Made by a program: the position numbers and the translations under genes. Of a stretch of 64,000 nucleotides of DNA, positions 1-9,489 are shown in pieces. The first letter of the stretch is position 1. Each line of letters starts with the position of its first letter. Under the pieces are notes generated by a model. That model saw only the letters and a list, made by a program, of their open reading frames with translations, was not told the DNA's origin and did no database searches. This DNA comes from Galdieria partita. Lineage: Eukaryota; Rhodophyta; Bangiophyceae; Galdieriales; Galdieriaceae. The stretch lies in contig BQMJ01000022.1 in the NCBI GenBank assembly GCA_025991245.1, forward strand, positions 146,501 to 210,500. The letters run 5' to 3'.

Positions 1-882
1 AGCAGAAAATACATAACGCGTATCGCGAGTGAAACAACAGTCCCACGCCCATTTCTGATGTTTTCCTACCAATCGACTCGTTTGCCAACGTTGTTCTTGA
101 TACCGGTCGGTTACTTGTTCATCTCCCCAAACTCGAATGTTTCCATCATCTCCAGCACTTACCAACAAACTGGCATCGTGGTTAAACCTCGCCTTTAATA
201 CGTAACGTTTAGAACAACGCAATTTGGTAACACGACTAAAATATCCATCATCCGTCTGGTTGCTCATCGTACTTTCATCCTTCGTGTTGCCAGCACCTTT
301 ATCGTCCTCTTCTGTTTCTACTCGACAAAGATAGCCGTAACCACTATTTCCTGTGCTCGCAACAAGATGGTACAATGGATCAAAAACCATTCCTGACAAT
401 ATCTCTTGGTCTCCAAAAACCAACCTAGCTACAACTTGCTTGTTCTCCAAAGACCAAATCTTGATAGACCCTCCGTAATCACACGTAAAACATTCATCTT
501 TCGCTTTACCGTACACTACACCACTCAAACATCCATCGCTTTTACAAGATCTCAAAGGTTCAGAAGAGCGCATATCCCATTCACATAGCCACGAATCTTC
601 AGAACAAGTCAACGCTAACGGTACACTTTCATTGAATACTAGTTGAGATACGTTGTTGCGATGATATTCTAACGAAAGTACAGGACTCGTGCTACCGCTT
701 TGAATATCGTAGAAGCACACCCGAGGATTTCCGCAAACCGCGACCAAACGACCATCCAAGGAAAACTGAACTTGATTCACTTGAGACTCATTAAACTGAA
801 AAGTTTGATCATTGGTGCCAACTGCAGCATCCCATAAACGAACCGTGTGGTCATAGCCTCCAGAAACTACACGCAAGGACAT
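1..882 (-). CDS. LST8-like WD40 protein (partial, paralogue 1)
   Basis: An uninterrupted reading frame of 294 codons runs from the ATG at 882 down to base 1 and leaves the window, so the C-terminus is missing. The protein opens with VVSGGYDHTVRLWDA and continues with WD-type blades, including FSLDGRLVAVCGNP and LTCSEDSWLCEWDMR. These match the LST8 (mLST8/Wat1) family, the WD40 subunit of TOR kinase complexes. It is clearly related to the LST8 gene at 52768-53778: both share VSGGYDH, the DGRL.AVCGNP block, a TCSED block, KLR.(S/T)KRYVLKA and HQKW.WDC. It carries a short acidic insert (ETEEDDKG) that the other copy lacks. Family assignment is fairly sure. Whether it still binds TOR or has diverged in role is unknown. 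Confidence 0.8.
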   Translation of the reverse strand, partial: MSLRVVSGGYDHTVRLWDAAVGTNDQTFQFNESQVNQVQFSLDGRLVAVCGNPRVCFYDIQSGSTSPVLSLEYHRNNVSQLVFNESVPLALTCSEDSWLCEWDMRSSEPLRSCKSDGCLSGVVYGKAKDECFTCDYGGSIKIWSLENKQVVARLVFGDQEILSGMVFDPLYHLVASTGNSGYGYLCRVETEEDDKGAGNTKDESTMSNQTDDGYFSRVTKLRCSKRYVLKARFNHDASLLVSAGDDGNIRVWGDEQVTDRYQEQRWQTSRLVGKHQKWAWDCCFTRDTRYVFSA

Positions 883-1917
883 GCCGTTTCAACAAAGATA
901 AGAAACTTGTTCATCAATAAAAGACAATACTTTGGCCGTAGAGGGACAAGGAACGTGGACAATTCGATGCAAACGGCTCTCACGAAGTTATTTGTTACAC
1001 CAAACTTTGACGAGATTCAAAACTTAAAACAAATCCTATTTAAAAAAATAAATCCGGCAGAAAATACACTAGACGTACAATTGATAAGAAAGACATAGTT
1101 TGAGTCAAGAAAACAAACTAATAGAAAGCAAGCGATCTATGAAAACCACTGAAAACTCCAAAACCTGCCTCAATGAAGTTGAAATTAAACAGCGTAAGAA
1201 ACAAATAGTGAGAAAAAGCGAAAATTCAGAATAGACCAGAGTTTGTTGAATGGAACCTAATAAAAAATGAAGTTTTACCGAAGACAAAACTTTGAGGGAA
1301 AACCATAGTAGTCAAAAGAAAACATAGAATTTCCATTTAAAATAAAATAAAGAGAGCTTTCAGCAAATTTTTTTTGTAGAAATTTAATAGTAAAGAAATT
1401 ATTTTTTAATTAAAGGCTTCATTTTGAAGTAGAGATGACCCCTCAAGTTTCTTTTTTACAAAATAATTTAAATTTGATTAATTTTAATTGATTGCACCTT
1501 CTTGACTTTAGAGCTTCAGGTTGCGTAGCGATTTGTTGTACAAATTCAAAATATTTTCTACCCTCAAAGTCCTTTTAATCTTGATCAAGTATATTTCGGT
1601 GACTAAGTAATTGTAGAAATATAATACACTCCTGTGATTATTTGGAACTTTTTGGAACTGCTCCTTGGCGCACAAGGTTTTTGAAAACGGTTTTCAATTT
1701 ATTTTTTCAGTCGTTGGGCTATGTGTTTCGATATATTAAATTATTAAATTTTTCTCGGAGTTCTATCTACTTTCGCTGAAATGTGATTCTATCCATTCAA
1801 TTCGACTTCGACATCTATTCACTCGGACATTCTCATGGTGGAGTTGTAACGACAATTGGACAGTTCCATTATATAGGTTCCATTTTTCGTACAGTTTGAT
1901 CAATTGTTGTCTGCAAT
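883..1917. other. Intergenic region between divergent genes
   Basis: About 1 kb, AT-rich, with several short A/T runs around 1360-1500. It separates the left LST8-like gene from the secreted beta-helix gene and must hold both promoters. The short open frames here show no domain, no good splice structure and no family resemblance. I see no RNA gene. Confidence 0.5.
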
Positions 1918-3240
1918 ATGGGGAGACTCGCTTGTCTCTTCGCTGCATTTATTTTCTGCTCTTCGGTGGTGCAATGCTTTCCGTTACTCAAACATGAAAG
2001 TAATAGAGGCTACGTGTCCGATGCATTGAGCAACAAGTCCTTTATCATTACTGTCTCTGCTATTCCCTCACAAGGTGCTGACTTTGGTCCGGACACTCCT
2101 CATACAATGACCTCTGGCATTCAAGAGGCCATTGATTACGCTGCATCTTTTCTGACAAATGTCAATATGAACCCAACTTCTCGAAAGTCTCTAGAATCAA
2201 ATGCTCCTCTTATATACCTTGGTCCAGGGAGTTTCGAGATTTATGAAACTATCATGCTCCCTGAATGGGGTGGAATCTCACTGGTCGGTTCTGGTATGCA
2301 TTCTACAGTTTTAAAGGATGCTACAAAAGATGGAATAGTATTAATCAAGCAACGAATCCCAAAAGACGTTGGAATATTCTATGGCCAGTTGAATGAGCTT
2401 CTTTCAGACTTTTCAATTCTTGGAAATCCTTATCAAACCAGTGTCGCTGGTATTGATCTATCCATGCCAGAGAACATTCCTCATAATGTGGTAACCCGTA
2501 TTGCACTTTATGGAAACTTTACAGAATTTCATCTTTGCATGGATGGCAATGAAGACAGTTTGTTGGATACTCTGTTCATCGATGGATATTCGAAGAACGG
2601 AACAGAGCCTCCTATCATAGGATTTTCTACAGATGATGGAGCAACATTTATGCGAGGCATCTATTCTTCTAATCCAAGTGGTGGTTGTCGCATTCACTCC
2701 AGAAGTGTGAATCTATACATTACAGATAGCGTGATTGGAGCTATTTCCAATGCAGCTATAACCAAAGGTCAATATGAAATTACCTTCCCCAACAGTGTAG
2801 TATATATCAAAAATACTTGGTTCAATATCGACACCGAAAGAACACCTTATGTGTTTGATTTACGAACGAAAACTCACTATTCCACTATTGCATTAGGAGA
2901 CGTTTGGTTTGAAAATTATCCTGCTGGAAAATGCTACTTTTATGTGGGCAACGAAACATTGATTGAACAAATTCAATTGGAAAACTTGATTTTTGGATAT
3001 GGCGAAGGTACTCTTATTGAAGGTGAAGGGAAAATTGGTTCTCTAGAAGTTGGTTTTGTCTATTCGTATTACAAGATTCCGTCACCCTATCTTGAGTGGT
3101 ATCCTGGAGTACTTGATCATTTCTACGTCGCTAAAAGAGGAGTATTTCCAATTTATGTGAGGCCTCCACCTACTCCACCCGTACCTCCCACTCCGGCACC
3201 TTTGCCACCAACTGCTCCTGGAGCTCCACCAAAACCTTGA
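1918..3240 (+). CDS. Secreted beta-helix protein with proline-rich tail
   Basis: Single exon, 440 aa. The N-terminus is a classic signal peptide (hydrophobic CLFAAFIFCSSVVQC), so the product should enter the secretory pathway. The body resembles right-handed parallel beta-helix, pectin-lyase-like folds: an early TSGIQEAIDYA helix, then NAPLIYLGPGSFEIYETI, GGISLVGSGMHSTVL and regularly spaced short beta repeats, as in polysaccharide lyases and surface proteins. No lyase catalytic residues could be pinned down. Several N-glycosylation sequons are present (for example NFT, NGT, NET). The last 25 residues are almost only Pro, Thr, Ala and Gly (PPPTPPVPPTPAP), typical of cell-wall-associated linkers. 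Likely an extracellular or wall protein; substrate unknown. Confidence 0.7.
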   Translation: MGRLACLFAAFIFCSSVVQCFPLLKHESNRGYVSDALSNKSFIITVSAIPSQGADFGPDTPHTMTSGIQEAIDYAASFLTNVNMNPTSRKSLESNAPLIYLGPGSFEIYETIMLPEWGGISLVGSGMHSTVLKDATKDGIVLIKQRIPKDVGIFYGQLNELLSDFSILGNPYQTSVAGIDLSMPENIPHNVVTRIALYGNFTEFHLCMDGNEDSLLDTLFIDGYSKNGTEPPIIGFSTDDGATFMRGIYSSNPSGGCRIHSRSVNLYITDSVIGAISNAAITKGQYEITFPNSVVYIKNTWFNIDTERTPYVFDLRTKTHYSTIALGDVWFENYPAGKCYFYVGNETLIEQIQLENLIFGYGEGTLIEGEGKIGSLEVGFVYSYYKIPSPYLEWYPGVLDHFYVAKRGVFPIYVRPPPTPPVPPTPAPLPPTAPGAPPKP

Positions 3241-3515
3241 TGACTGATTGGTGAGTTTTATTATCAGCTGTTTGTATTCTTGAGTAAAGAAACTTGTTGC
3301 TTTGTGTGTTGAGCACCCTTCTTGTCTTTAACAAGATACCCAAAGCTCATAAGATCCAAGATATCAAAAAATGTGAAAACTATGTGACTGCCATTTCTGG
3401 TGTCAACTAGATTGCTCTGATTCTCAACTGCCCATCTAAAATGACACTCATATATATTATGATGTATCCATAACTGAACATCATTTCTTGAAAACTTACA
3501 GTTCATTTGAAACAA

Positions 3516-5855
3516 CTAAGTTCCTCTACCTAACTTTTCATCATCTGTTACTTCCATTCCATGCCCTTCGCTAATCAACATGAGTCTGGATAATATACTT
3601 TTCGGCTTGGCTATCAACTCATCAAATTTTCCACTTTCGGCTACAACTCCCTTGTTAAGAACTATAACATGATTGGAATCTCGCAATGTGCTTAATCGAT
3701 GAGCAATTACAATGGTGCACATGTCTTCCTTCCTCCGTAACAAGTCGACGGCTTCACTAATAGAAGCCTCACTTTCCACATCCAATGCCGAAGTTGCCTC
3801 ATCTAATATTAAAATTCTGGGTCTTCTTACAATCGCTCGTGCCAAGGCTATTCTTTGTCTTTGACCTCCTGAAAGAGATAATCCTCTCTCTCCTACTTGA
3901 GTTTCGTATCCATAAGGAAGCTGACGAATGAAATAATCAGCTCCAGCTACCGTAGCTGCTCGAAGAATTTCATCCATGGAAACATCTTTACCTGCTCCAT
4001 ATGAAATGTTTTCCAAAATGGAACCATCAAACAATACGACATCTTGTGGAACTGCTCCAATTTGCCTTCGAAGCCAATTAATATCCAAACTGTTGATATC
4101 ATATCCACCCAAATAAATATGCCCTTCCTGGGGTATATACAAACGAGACAAAAGAGATAAAATAGTTGATTTCCCACACCCACTCATTCCTGTAATGGCT
4201 AACAACTCTCCAGGCTCAACTTGAAAAGAAAGTCCTTTGAAGACTGAGTGCTGAGGCCTGCTTGGATAATAAAAATGAACTTGATCAAATATAATACTAG
4301 TTCGATAGTTTTCTACGTGAGGAATATGACTCGAACCACTATACAAAGACGATTCCATCTCCGATTCGGTTATTCCTGTCAAAGGACAAGGCTTTCTGTC
4401 CAAGATTGCGAAGATCCGAGCACCTGCACCTTGAGCACGTGTCAACTGTCCATAGCCATTTGCTAAACTCGATACACCAAATCCTACATTTACAGCATAC
4501 ATAGCAAAAGATGCTAATTGACCTACAGTCATCGCACCTTGAAGTACTTGATGACCTCCGAACCACAGTACCGCTAACAGTGAAGCTTGACCCATAAAGA
4601 ATCCTCCTCCCATATAAAAACCTTCAGCGATCGCTACCTTTTTCGCTAACTGAAAGGCATCTTCAATTCTCTGTGTATAACGACTAGCTTCTATTGACTC
4701 TCCAGCAAAAAGACGCACTGTTCGAATGGCTGAAATGCGTTCTGACGCCACTTGTGTGGCTGCAGCAAGCGCATCTTGAAGTTTTTTGGATAAGGAGCGT
4801 ACATAAGAGCCATATACACCTCCAACGATGGTAAGAAATGGTATGAACGATAAAGCAGCCACCGTCAACGTCGGAGATAAATAAATCAAAAAGCCTATTC
4901 CTCCTGTCGTCGTTACTGAGGAACGAATCCCACGAGCCAAGTTTTCTGTTAGTGTTTTTGAAACCACTGAGGTATCATTCGAAAGCCGATTGACCAATTC
5001 TCCACTTTGTCTTCCGTCAAAAAACGCGAGCTCTTGTTTCATTAGAGATTTGAAAACTTGTTTACGCAAGTCTCTTGCAATTCTTTCTCCTATTGTAGTC
5101 ATCAAGGCCACTCGCACAGTTACGGCGACGGCACCAACCACAAACAGTCCCGCTAAAGCTGAAGCCATCCACTTTAGTTGATCTACACTATTTGGCAGCT
5201 GAATTATGTCGACGATCTTTCCGACAGCCATTGGAAATATCATAGTAGTACCGACAGAAACCATTTGAGCTAACAGCGCCAGAGACAGCATCTTGCTTTC
5301 GGGCTTCGCCAACGAGAATAGCTTCCTCCATGATACAAACTCTTCTTGTACCGTCTGTTCCGTAACGTTTGTTTTACTACTGGCTCGACGAAAATTTGAG
5401 AGCCGCTTCAACACTCGTTGCCAGAAGCTTAGATTCTGTGAAGATATTTTCGTAGAAGTATATTGAGAACTCTCTGCACATAGCCTCCGTTTGACTACGA
5501 TAGTCCAATTCTTTTCAATTGTTGCAAGGCACTCGTTGTTTCCAGACTTTACAAAACGATATTGAGAGCTGCTCCCAGTCGGAGTATTGGTTGGACTTGT
5601 GCAACCTAGGCTGTGACAGGAAGTCCTGGAACTCAGGTTTAATTTTCTAATAGAGGGAACCTGAAAACGTTGGTGCTTCTGACTTTCCAAAACATGAGAA
5701 AGCAACTTGGTCAATGAATAATACGTTTGTTTACAACATGCATTCATAGTCAGATTGCGTCCATCAACATAGAAGGGGCCCTTGTGAATCATCATCACTT
5801 GCATAAATTCGCACGGGTTGCATTTTTCTTGGTGACTTTTGGCGCACAAACTCAT
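3516..5855 (-). CDS. ABCB-type half ABC transporter (organelle-targeted, ABCB10/TAP-like)
   Basis: Single exon, up to 779 aa. An N-terminal extension of about 170 residues, rich in Ser, Arg and Lys, precedes one membrane domain (about residues 190-480) and one nucleotide-binding domain. The ATPase has a Walker A GMSGCGKST near residue 555, a signature LSGGQRQRIALARAI near 660, a Walker B ILILDEATSALD and an H-loop IAHRLST. This one-TMD/one-NBD order is that of ABCB half transporters, which work as dimers; many sit in the mitochondrial inner membrane (ABCB10, Mdl1) or in plastids. The first ATG (5855) overlaps the start codon of the divergent GNAT gene. Met37 (5747), followed by CCKQTYYSLTKLL, is a more likely start. 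Substrate unknown. Confidence 0.88.
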   Translation of the reverse strand: MSLCAKSHQEKCNPCEFMQVMMIHKGPFYVDGRNLTMNACCKQTYYSLTKLLSHVLESQKHQRFQVPSIRKLNLSSRTSCHSLGCTSPTNTPTGSSSQYRFVKSGNNECLATIEKNWTIVVKRRLCAESSQYTSTKISSQNLSFWQRVLKRLSNFRRASSKTNVTEQTVQEEFVSWRKLFSLAKPESKMLSLALLAQMVSVGTTMIFPMAVGKIVDIIQLPNSVDQLKWMASALAGLFVVGAVAVTVRVALMTTIGERIARDLRKQVFKSLMKQELAFFDGRQSGELVNRLSNDTSVVSKTLTENLARGIRSSVTTTGGIGFLIYLSPTLTVAALSFIPFLTIVGGVYGSYVRSLSKKLQDALAAATQVASERISAIRTVRLFAGESIEASRYTQRIEDAFQLAKKVAIAEGFYMGGGFFMGQASLLAVLWFGGHQVLQGAMTVGQLASFAMYAVNVGFGVSSLANGYGQLTRAQGAGARIFAILDRKPCPLTGITESEMESSLYSGSSHIPHVENYRTSIIFDQVHFYYPSRPQHSVFKGLSFQVEPGELLAITGMSGCGKSTILSLLSRLYIPQEGHIYLGGYDINSLDINWLRRQIGAVPQDVVLFDGSILENISYGAGKDVSMDEILRAATVAGADYFIRQLPYGYETQVGERGLSLSGGQRQRIALARAIVRRPRILILDEATSALDVESEASISEAVDLLRRKEDMCTIVIAHRLSTLRDSNHVIVLNKGVVAESGKFDELIAKPKSILSRLMLISEGHGMEVTDDEKLGRGT

Positions 5856-6513
5856 GCGGTCGTTGTCTTATATGGTACACGGCCAACTTTGGCTAGATTG
5901 CCTTTCCACTCAGTATTCGCTTTTCCTGTTGACAGAAGAAGAGAGTTTAGAGGATTTGCGTGCACTGGTTGACTTGATAAATACCTGTTATCGAAGTCCT
6001 TCCTGCTGGACAAATGAATCTTCGTTGATAAAAGGTGAAAGAGTGAACCTCGAACAAGTGAGAGACTATATAAAGTCTTCTGAGTTACTGGTATTGAAGA
6101 GGGAAGGTACTAATTCTAATGGTTCCTGTACTTCTAGTCGTAATCAATCTTCAACCATACCTCTTCTTCTTGGTTGTGTTAGAACAGGGCCTGTTTCTGA
6201 AACAGTCGTCGGACCTTTGGCAGAAGTTGCAGGTTATGTTGGTTTGCTATGTTCGCATCCGTGTTGTCAAGGAAGTGGTGTTGGGACGTTCTTGATTGAT
6301 GCTGCGGAAGAAAGATGTGCAACTTTCCACAAGTTGAACAAGATGGTTATGGATGTTTTGGATGCCCGTGAAGAACTCATCAAATGGTATGAAAAAAAAG
6401 GTTACCGTCGAACGGAGAGTTTCGTACCTGCGAGAGCATTTATTGAAGGCAAGGGAGAACTCATGTTGAAGGACTGCAATTTTATTCTCTTAGAGAAGAA
6501 GTTAGGCTTGTAG
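5854..6513 (+). CDS. GNAT-family N-acetyltransferase
   Basis: Single exon, 219 aa from the ATG at 5854 (a second ATG lies at 5872). The centre carries the GNAT motif A: a beta strand VAGYVGLLCSHP followed by CCQGSGVGTFLIDAAEE, the Q-x-x-G-x-G/A loop that binds the pyrophosphate of acetyl-CoA. A motif B-like segment (IKWYEKKGYRRTE) follows. Family knowledge says it transfers an acetyl group to an amine; the substrate cannot be read from sequence. A low-complexity Ser/Asn/Thr insert lies in the middle. The start codon overlaps that of the ABC transporter on the opposite strand, so the pair shares promoter and leader sequence. Confidence 0.82.
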   Translation: MRSLSYMVHGQLWLDCLSTQYSLFLLTEEESLEDLRALVDLINTCYRSPSCWTNESSLIKGERVNLEQVRDYIKSSELLVLKREGTNSNGSCTSSRNQSSTIPLLLGCVRTGPVSETVVGPLAEVAGYVGLLCSHPCCQGSGVGTFLIDAAEERCATFHKLNKMVMDVLDAREELIKWYEKKGYRRTESFVPARAFIEGKGELMLKDCNFILLEKKLGL

Positions 6514-7044
6514 CAAAATAACTCATAATTTGTATAATGGTATTTTTGGAACATTAAAATTCCTCCTTATTCGAGATATATGGAAACCGTCTATGGCTGA
6601 TGGCCATTTATTGGGTCTTTAGCAGCAATCGTTGTAGTGAGTATGATCCAATTCGATCGACATACATCAGATTGGATAAAGTCCAATGTCAATAGCTGTG
6701 GATTGGTGGGTTTGTTTTAGAGAGGATTGATATGACTAGGTTATTAAACATTTACAAGCAAGCCTAGTTTCCTCTGTCTGGTTCGGTATTGTACTGACAG
6801 CCGGTTGTGTGTAATTGTACTTGTAATATCCTGTAGAACCAAAGTAATAACAATATCTTTTCATTCACGTTTCTGGGCCTCCAATTGAGATCTATAGCGG
6901 CAACTTTAGCAAATCAGATGAAACTTTAAAACATCAAATCCGGTCCTTTGGCTTATCTCAGAATGAACCAAGGCATGTAGTTTTGGCGCCAAAGATGGAC
7001 AGCTTTTGAAGACCTGTAAAGTTATTTTGTAGTATTTTGTTTGA
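6514..7044. other. Intergenic region
   Basis: About 530 bases between two genes on the same strand. It holds the GNAT 3' end and the SERAC1-like promoter. No open frame, tRNA or repeat could be supported. Confidence 0.5.
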
Positions 7045-9189
7045 ATGCTACCTACAAGATTAAAAGTACTAGTGCCTTTGTTGTTCTTCGGAGCAGCTTA
7101 TGCAGGGAAGCATGTATACGATAAGAGAAGAAAGAAAGAAGAGTGGCTTGTATACGAAAAGCTGGAGGACAGTTTAAAGCGAATAGAGAGTTTACCGTCT
7201 ATTTCAGCTTTAAGGTCAAACATTTTGACTCCGGTATCTGATAAGACACATCGTATGGAACTTGCAAAGAGGTATTTGCAATTAGTTTCACTGGACCCCC
7301 AAAACAACAACAGTGAATATCTAGTGATTATTAAAAAAATGCGGCAAGGACAAATAGACAAAGTGCAATTGCTGACAAAGGAGTGGCTGAATGCAGTGAT
7401 AGGGCAGCAAGTAATCATATACTTAACTTTTTTAGCTAGAGAACGTGTCGGAGAATACGAAACCCAGAAACTTGCTTGTCAGGCGCTTTCCACCATTCTG
7501 GCAAATAGTGCCTTTTGTAGACCAGAGTATCCATGGATAAGACAGAATCTGAGACAGGCGTTTTCGTTAGAGCCTATGTTGTTACCAGAACTTTGTTTGT
7601 TGCCCAGTTTAGATCCTCACTTATTAGAAGAAATATCCACTGCCATCTGTGATGCAGAGGAAGAGAGATTAGAATACGGAGTGAAGGATAAACGCAATGT
7701 TATAATGGCACTTGGCGAGTTGTGGATGACTACCATACAAAGGAAGGAATCGGCTTCCAACTCACCTATGGGATATCCACCAATGGATGATTACGGTTTT
7801 TCTAACCCCACATCTGAATGGGACCCTTTAACTGACCCAACCATGACTGCAAAGAGCACAAGAGCTATGTTGAGGATTATGAATGAAGCTATATTAAAGG
7901 ACAATACAGCTGCTTTCAGGATTTTACTTTCTGGTGGATTGAGCACTTTGAAATCTCTGGCAGAGACAGTGACTGAAGAATGGTGGGAGTCTCATTCCAA
8001 AGATTACATGAACTTGGTTCTTACTGAAGTAGCGAGACTTGTTGCTAATTTGGTTTTATTCAAGGAAGGAACGAAAATAGCTATTTGTTTACAGTGGCCG
8101 CAAACTTTGATGGATTGGCTCTACCATGATGAATTTTGTAAAAGTAACGACATGTTACAACTGGAGGTTTTGCGTGCGATTGCAAATATGCAACCTGAAC
8201 GAAATTGGAAGTATCCCAATGGCATCTTTTTGATTTATCCTACCACACGTATGAGATGGGAACCACAATTAGATATCGTGTTAGTACATGGCTTACTGGG
8301 AGGCCCTTTGAGAACATGGCGAGTTGGTCGTGCACCAAGTAATCATGCCATAGTTGAACAGGAATATTACGTTTCCGATGATGAAGACTCCAATACAGCA
8401 TCTGTATTAGAACAGGATCATCATGAAAAGGACGAGAAGCTTGTGGTTTGGCCCAGAGATTGGCTATCAAAGGACATTCCTAACATTCGAGTATTGAGTG
8501 TGAGTTATGATACTTCTATCAGTGCTTGGAGGAGTTACGGTTTGCCTCTGAAGCATCAGGCAGCGGAACTTTTGGAGAAACTGTGTGATGCAGGTATTGG
8601 CACTAGACCATGTGTAATACTTACCCATTCGTATGGAGGCTTAGTAACGAAACAAGCCATTGTAGATGCTGTGCATAGTATGAATGAAAAATATCTTCGT
8701 CTGGTAGATTCCATTCGAGGACTTGTCTTTTTCTCGACGCCCCACTTAGGTTCTCCCATAGTTGGCTATTTGAAACGTGCAATTGTGGGTAGCACTTTTC
8801 GTCCATCAGTAGCTGTCAATGAGTTGTATCCAGGCTCTACTATGTTGCTAGAGTTGAATGAGGAGTTCAAAAGGGTTGTTCATAGTCGTTGGTATGAATT
8901 TTCGTCAAATAAGCGTCCTATCAATACACCGCATTTAGAAGTTTTGAGTATGGGAGAAACCCTTCCTACGAAATTGACCCAGTGGAGTAGTCAATATATT
9001 ACGAGTCTTTTGGTTCCCGTGGAGACGGCCAATCCAGGAATCGGTCGTTTTATTCCAGTAAGAACTGCAGATCATTTGACCGTATGTAAGCCCAGTTCCG
9101 TGGACGATTTGCGTTACCAAGAAGTACTCAAGTTAATACGTCGTGCAATGAAAGATACGAGTCATGTAGATAGTTGTCGTGAACATTAG
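7045..9189 (+). CDS. SERAC1-like alpha/beta hydrolase
   Basis: Single exon, 714 aa. A hydrophobic N-terminal segment (VLVPLLFFGAAYA) resembles a mitochondrial or ER anchor. A helical, armadillo-like region follows, and the last third is a lipase-type alpha/beta hydrolase. It has the oxyanion strand LDIVLVHGLLGGPLRTW, the nucleophile elbow THSYGG near residue 528, the conserved FSTPHLGSP and a terminal ADHLTVCKP holding the probable catalytic His. This order is diagnostic of SERAC1, which in animals acts at mitochondria-ER contacts in phosphatidylglycerol/BMP remodelling. The nucleophile, the likely His and the conserved lipase motifs are all intact, so the protein looks active. Function in this organism is inferred by family. 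Confidence 0.88.
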   Translation: MLPTRLKVLVPLLFFGAAYAGKHVYDKRRKKEEWLVYEKLEDSLKRIESLPSISALRSNILTPVSDKTHRMELAKRYLQLVSLDPQNNNSEYLVIIKKMRQGQIDKVQLLTKEWLNAVIGQQVIIYLTFLARERVGEYETQKLACQALSTILANSAFCRPEYPWIRQNLRQAFSLEPMLLPELCLLPSLDPHLLEEISTAICDAEEERLEYGVKDKRNVIMALGELWMTTIQRKESASNSPMGYPPMDDYGFSNPTSEWDPLTDPTMTAKSTRAMLRIMNEAILKDNTAAFRILLSGGLSTLKSLAETVTEEWWESHSKDYMNLVLTEVARLVANLVLFKEGTKIAICLQWPQTLMDWLYHDEFCKSNDMLQLEVLRAIANMQPERNWKYPNGIFLIYPTTRMRWEPQLDIVLVHGLLGGPLRTWRVGRAPSNHAIVEQEYYVSDDEDSNTASVLEQDHHEKDEKLVVWPRDWLSKDIPNIRVLSVSYDTSISAWRSYGLPLKHQAAELLEKLCDAGIGTRPCVILTHSYGGLVTKQAIVDAVHSMNEKYLRLVDSIRGLVFFSTPHLGSPIVGYLKRAIVGSTFRPSVAVNELYPGSTMLLELNEEFKRVVHSRWYEFSSNKRPINTPHLEVLSMGETLPTKLTQWSSQYITSLLVPVETANPGIGRFIPVRTADHLTVCKPSSVDDLRYQEVLKLIRRAMKDTSHVDSCREH

Positions 9190-9489
9190 ATGTCCAACTG
9201 AATAATAGTAGGTCAACACCACGGAGAAGAGAATAATTAGGGTTGTTCAAAGGAAGCAACAATTGTGTATAAGAAACAGAATCATTTTTATTAGGATGGA
9301 TTGTTCTTTCCAACTGCCTTTTAGTTCACATATGTCTACCACCGCAGATGTATACAAATATCTAATTTCCTATCCGTTTTCGTCTCCAAATGAAAGCTCA
9401 TAGCGTATATCTCGTAGTTTCTACTAAAACAAAAAACGGTTAAAGCACACCCATTTCCAAAACCAAGTTATAGTTTCACTGTAGATATC

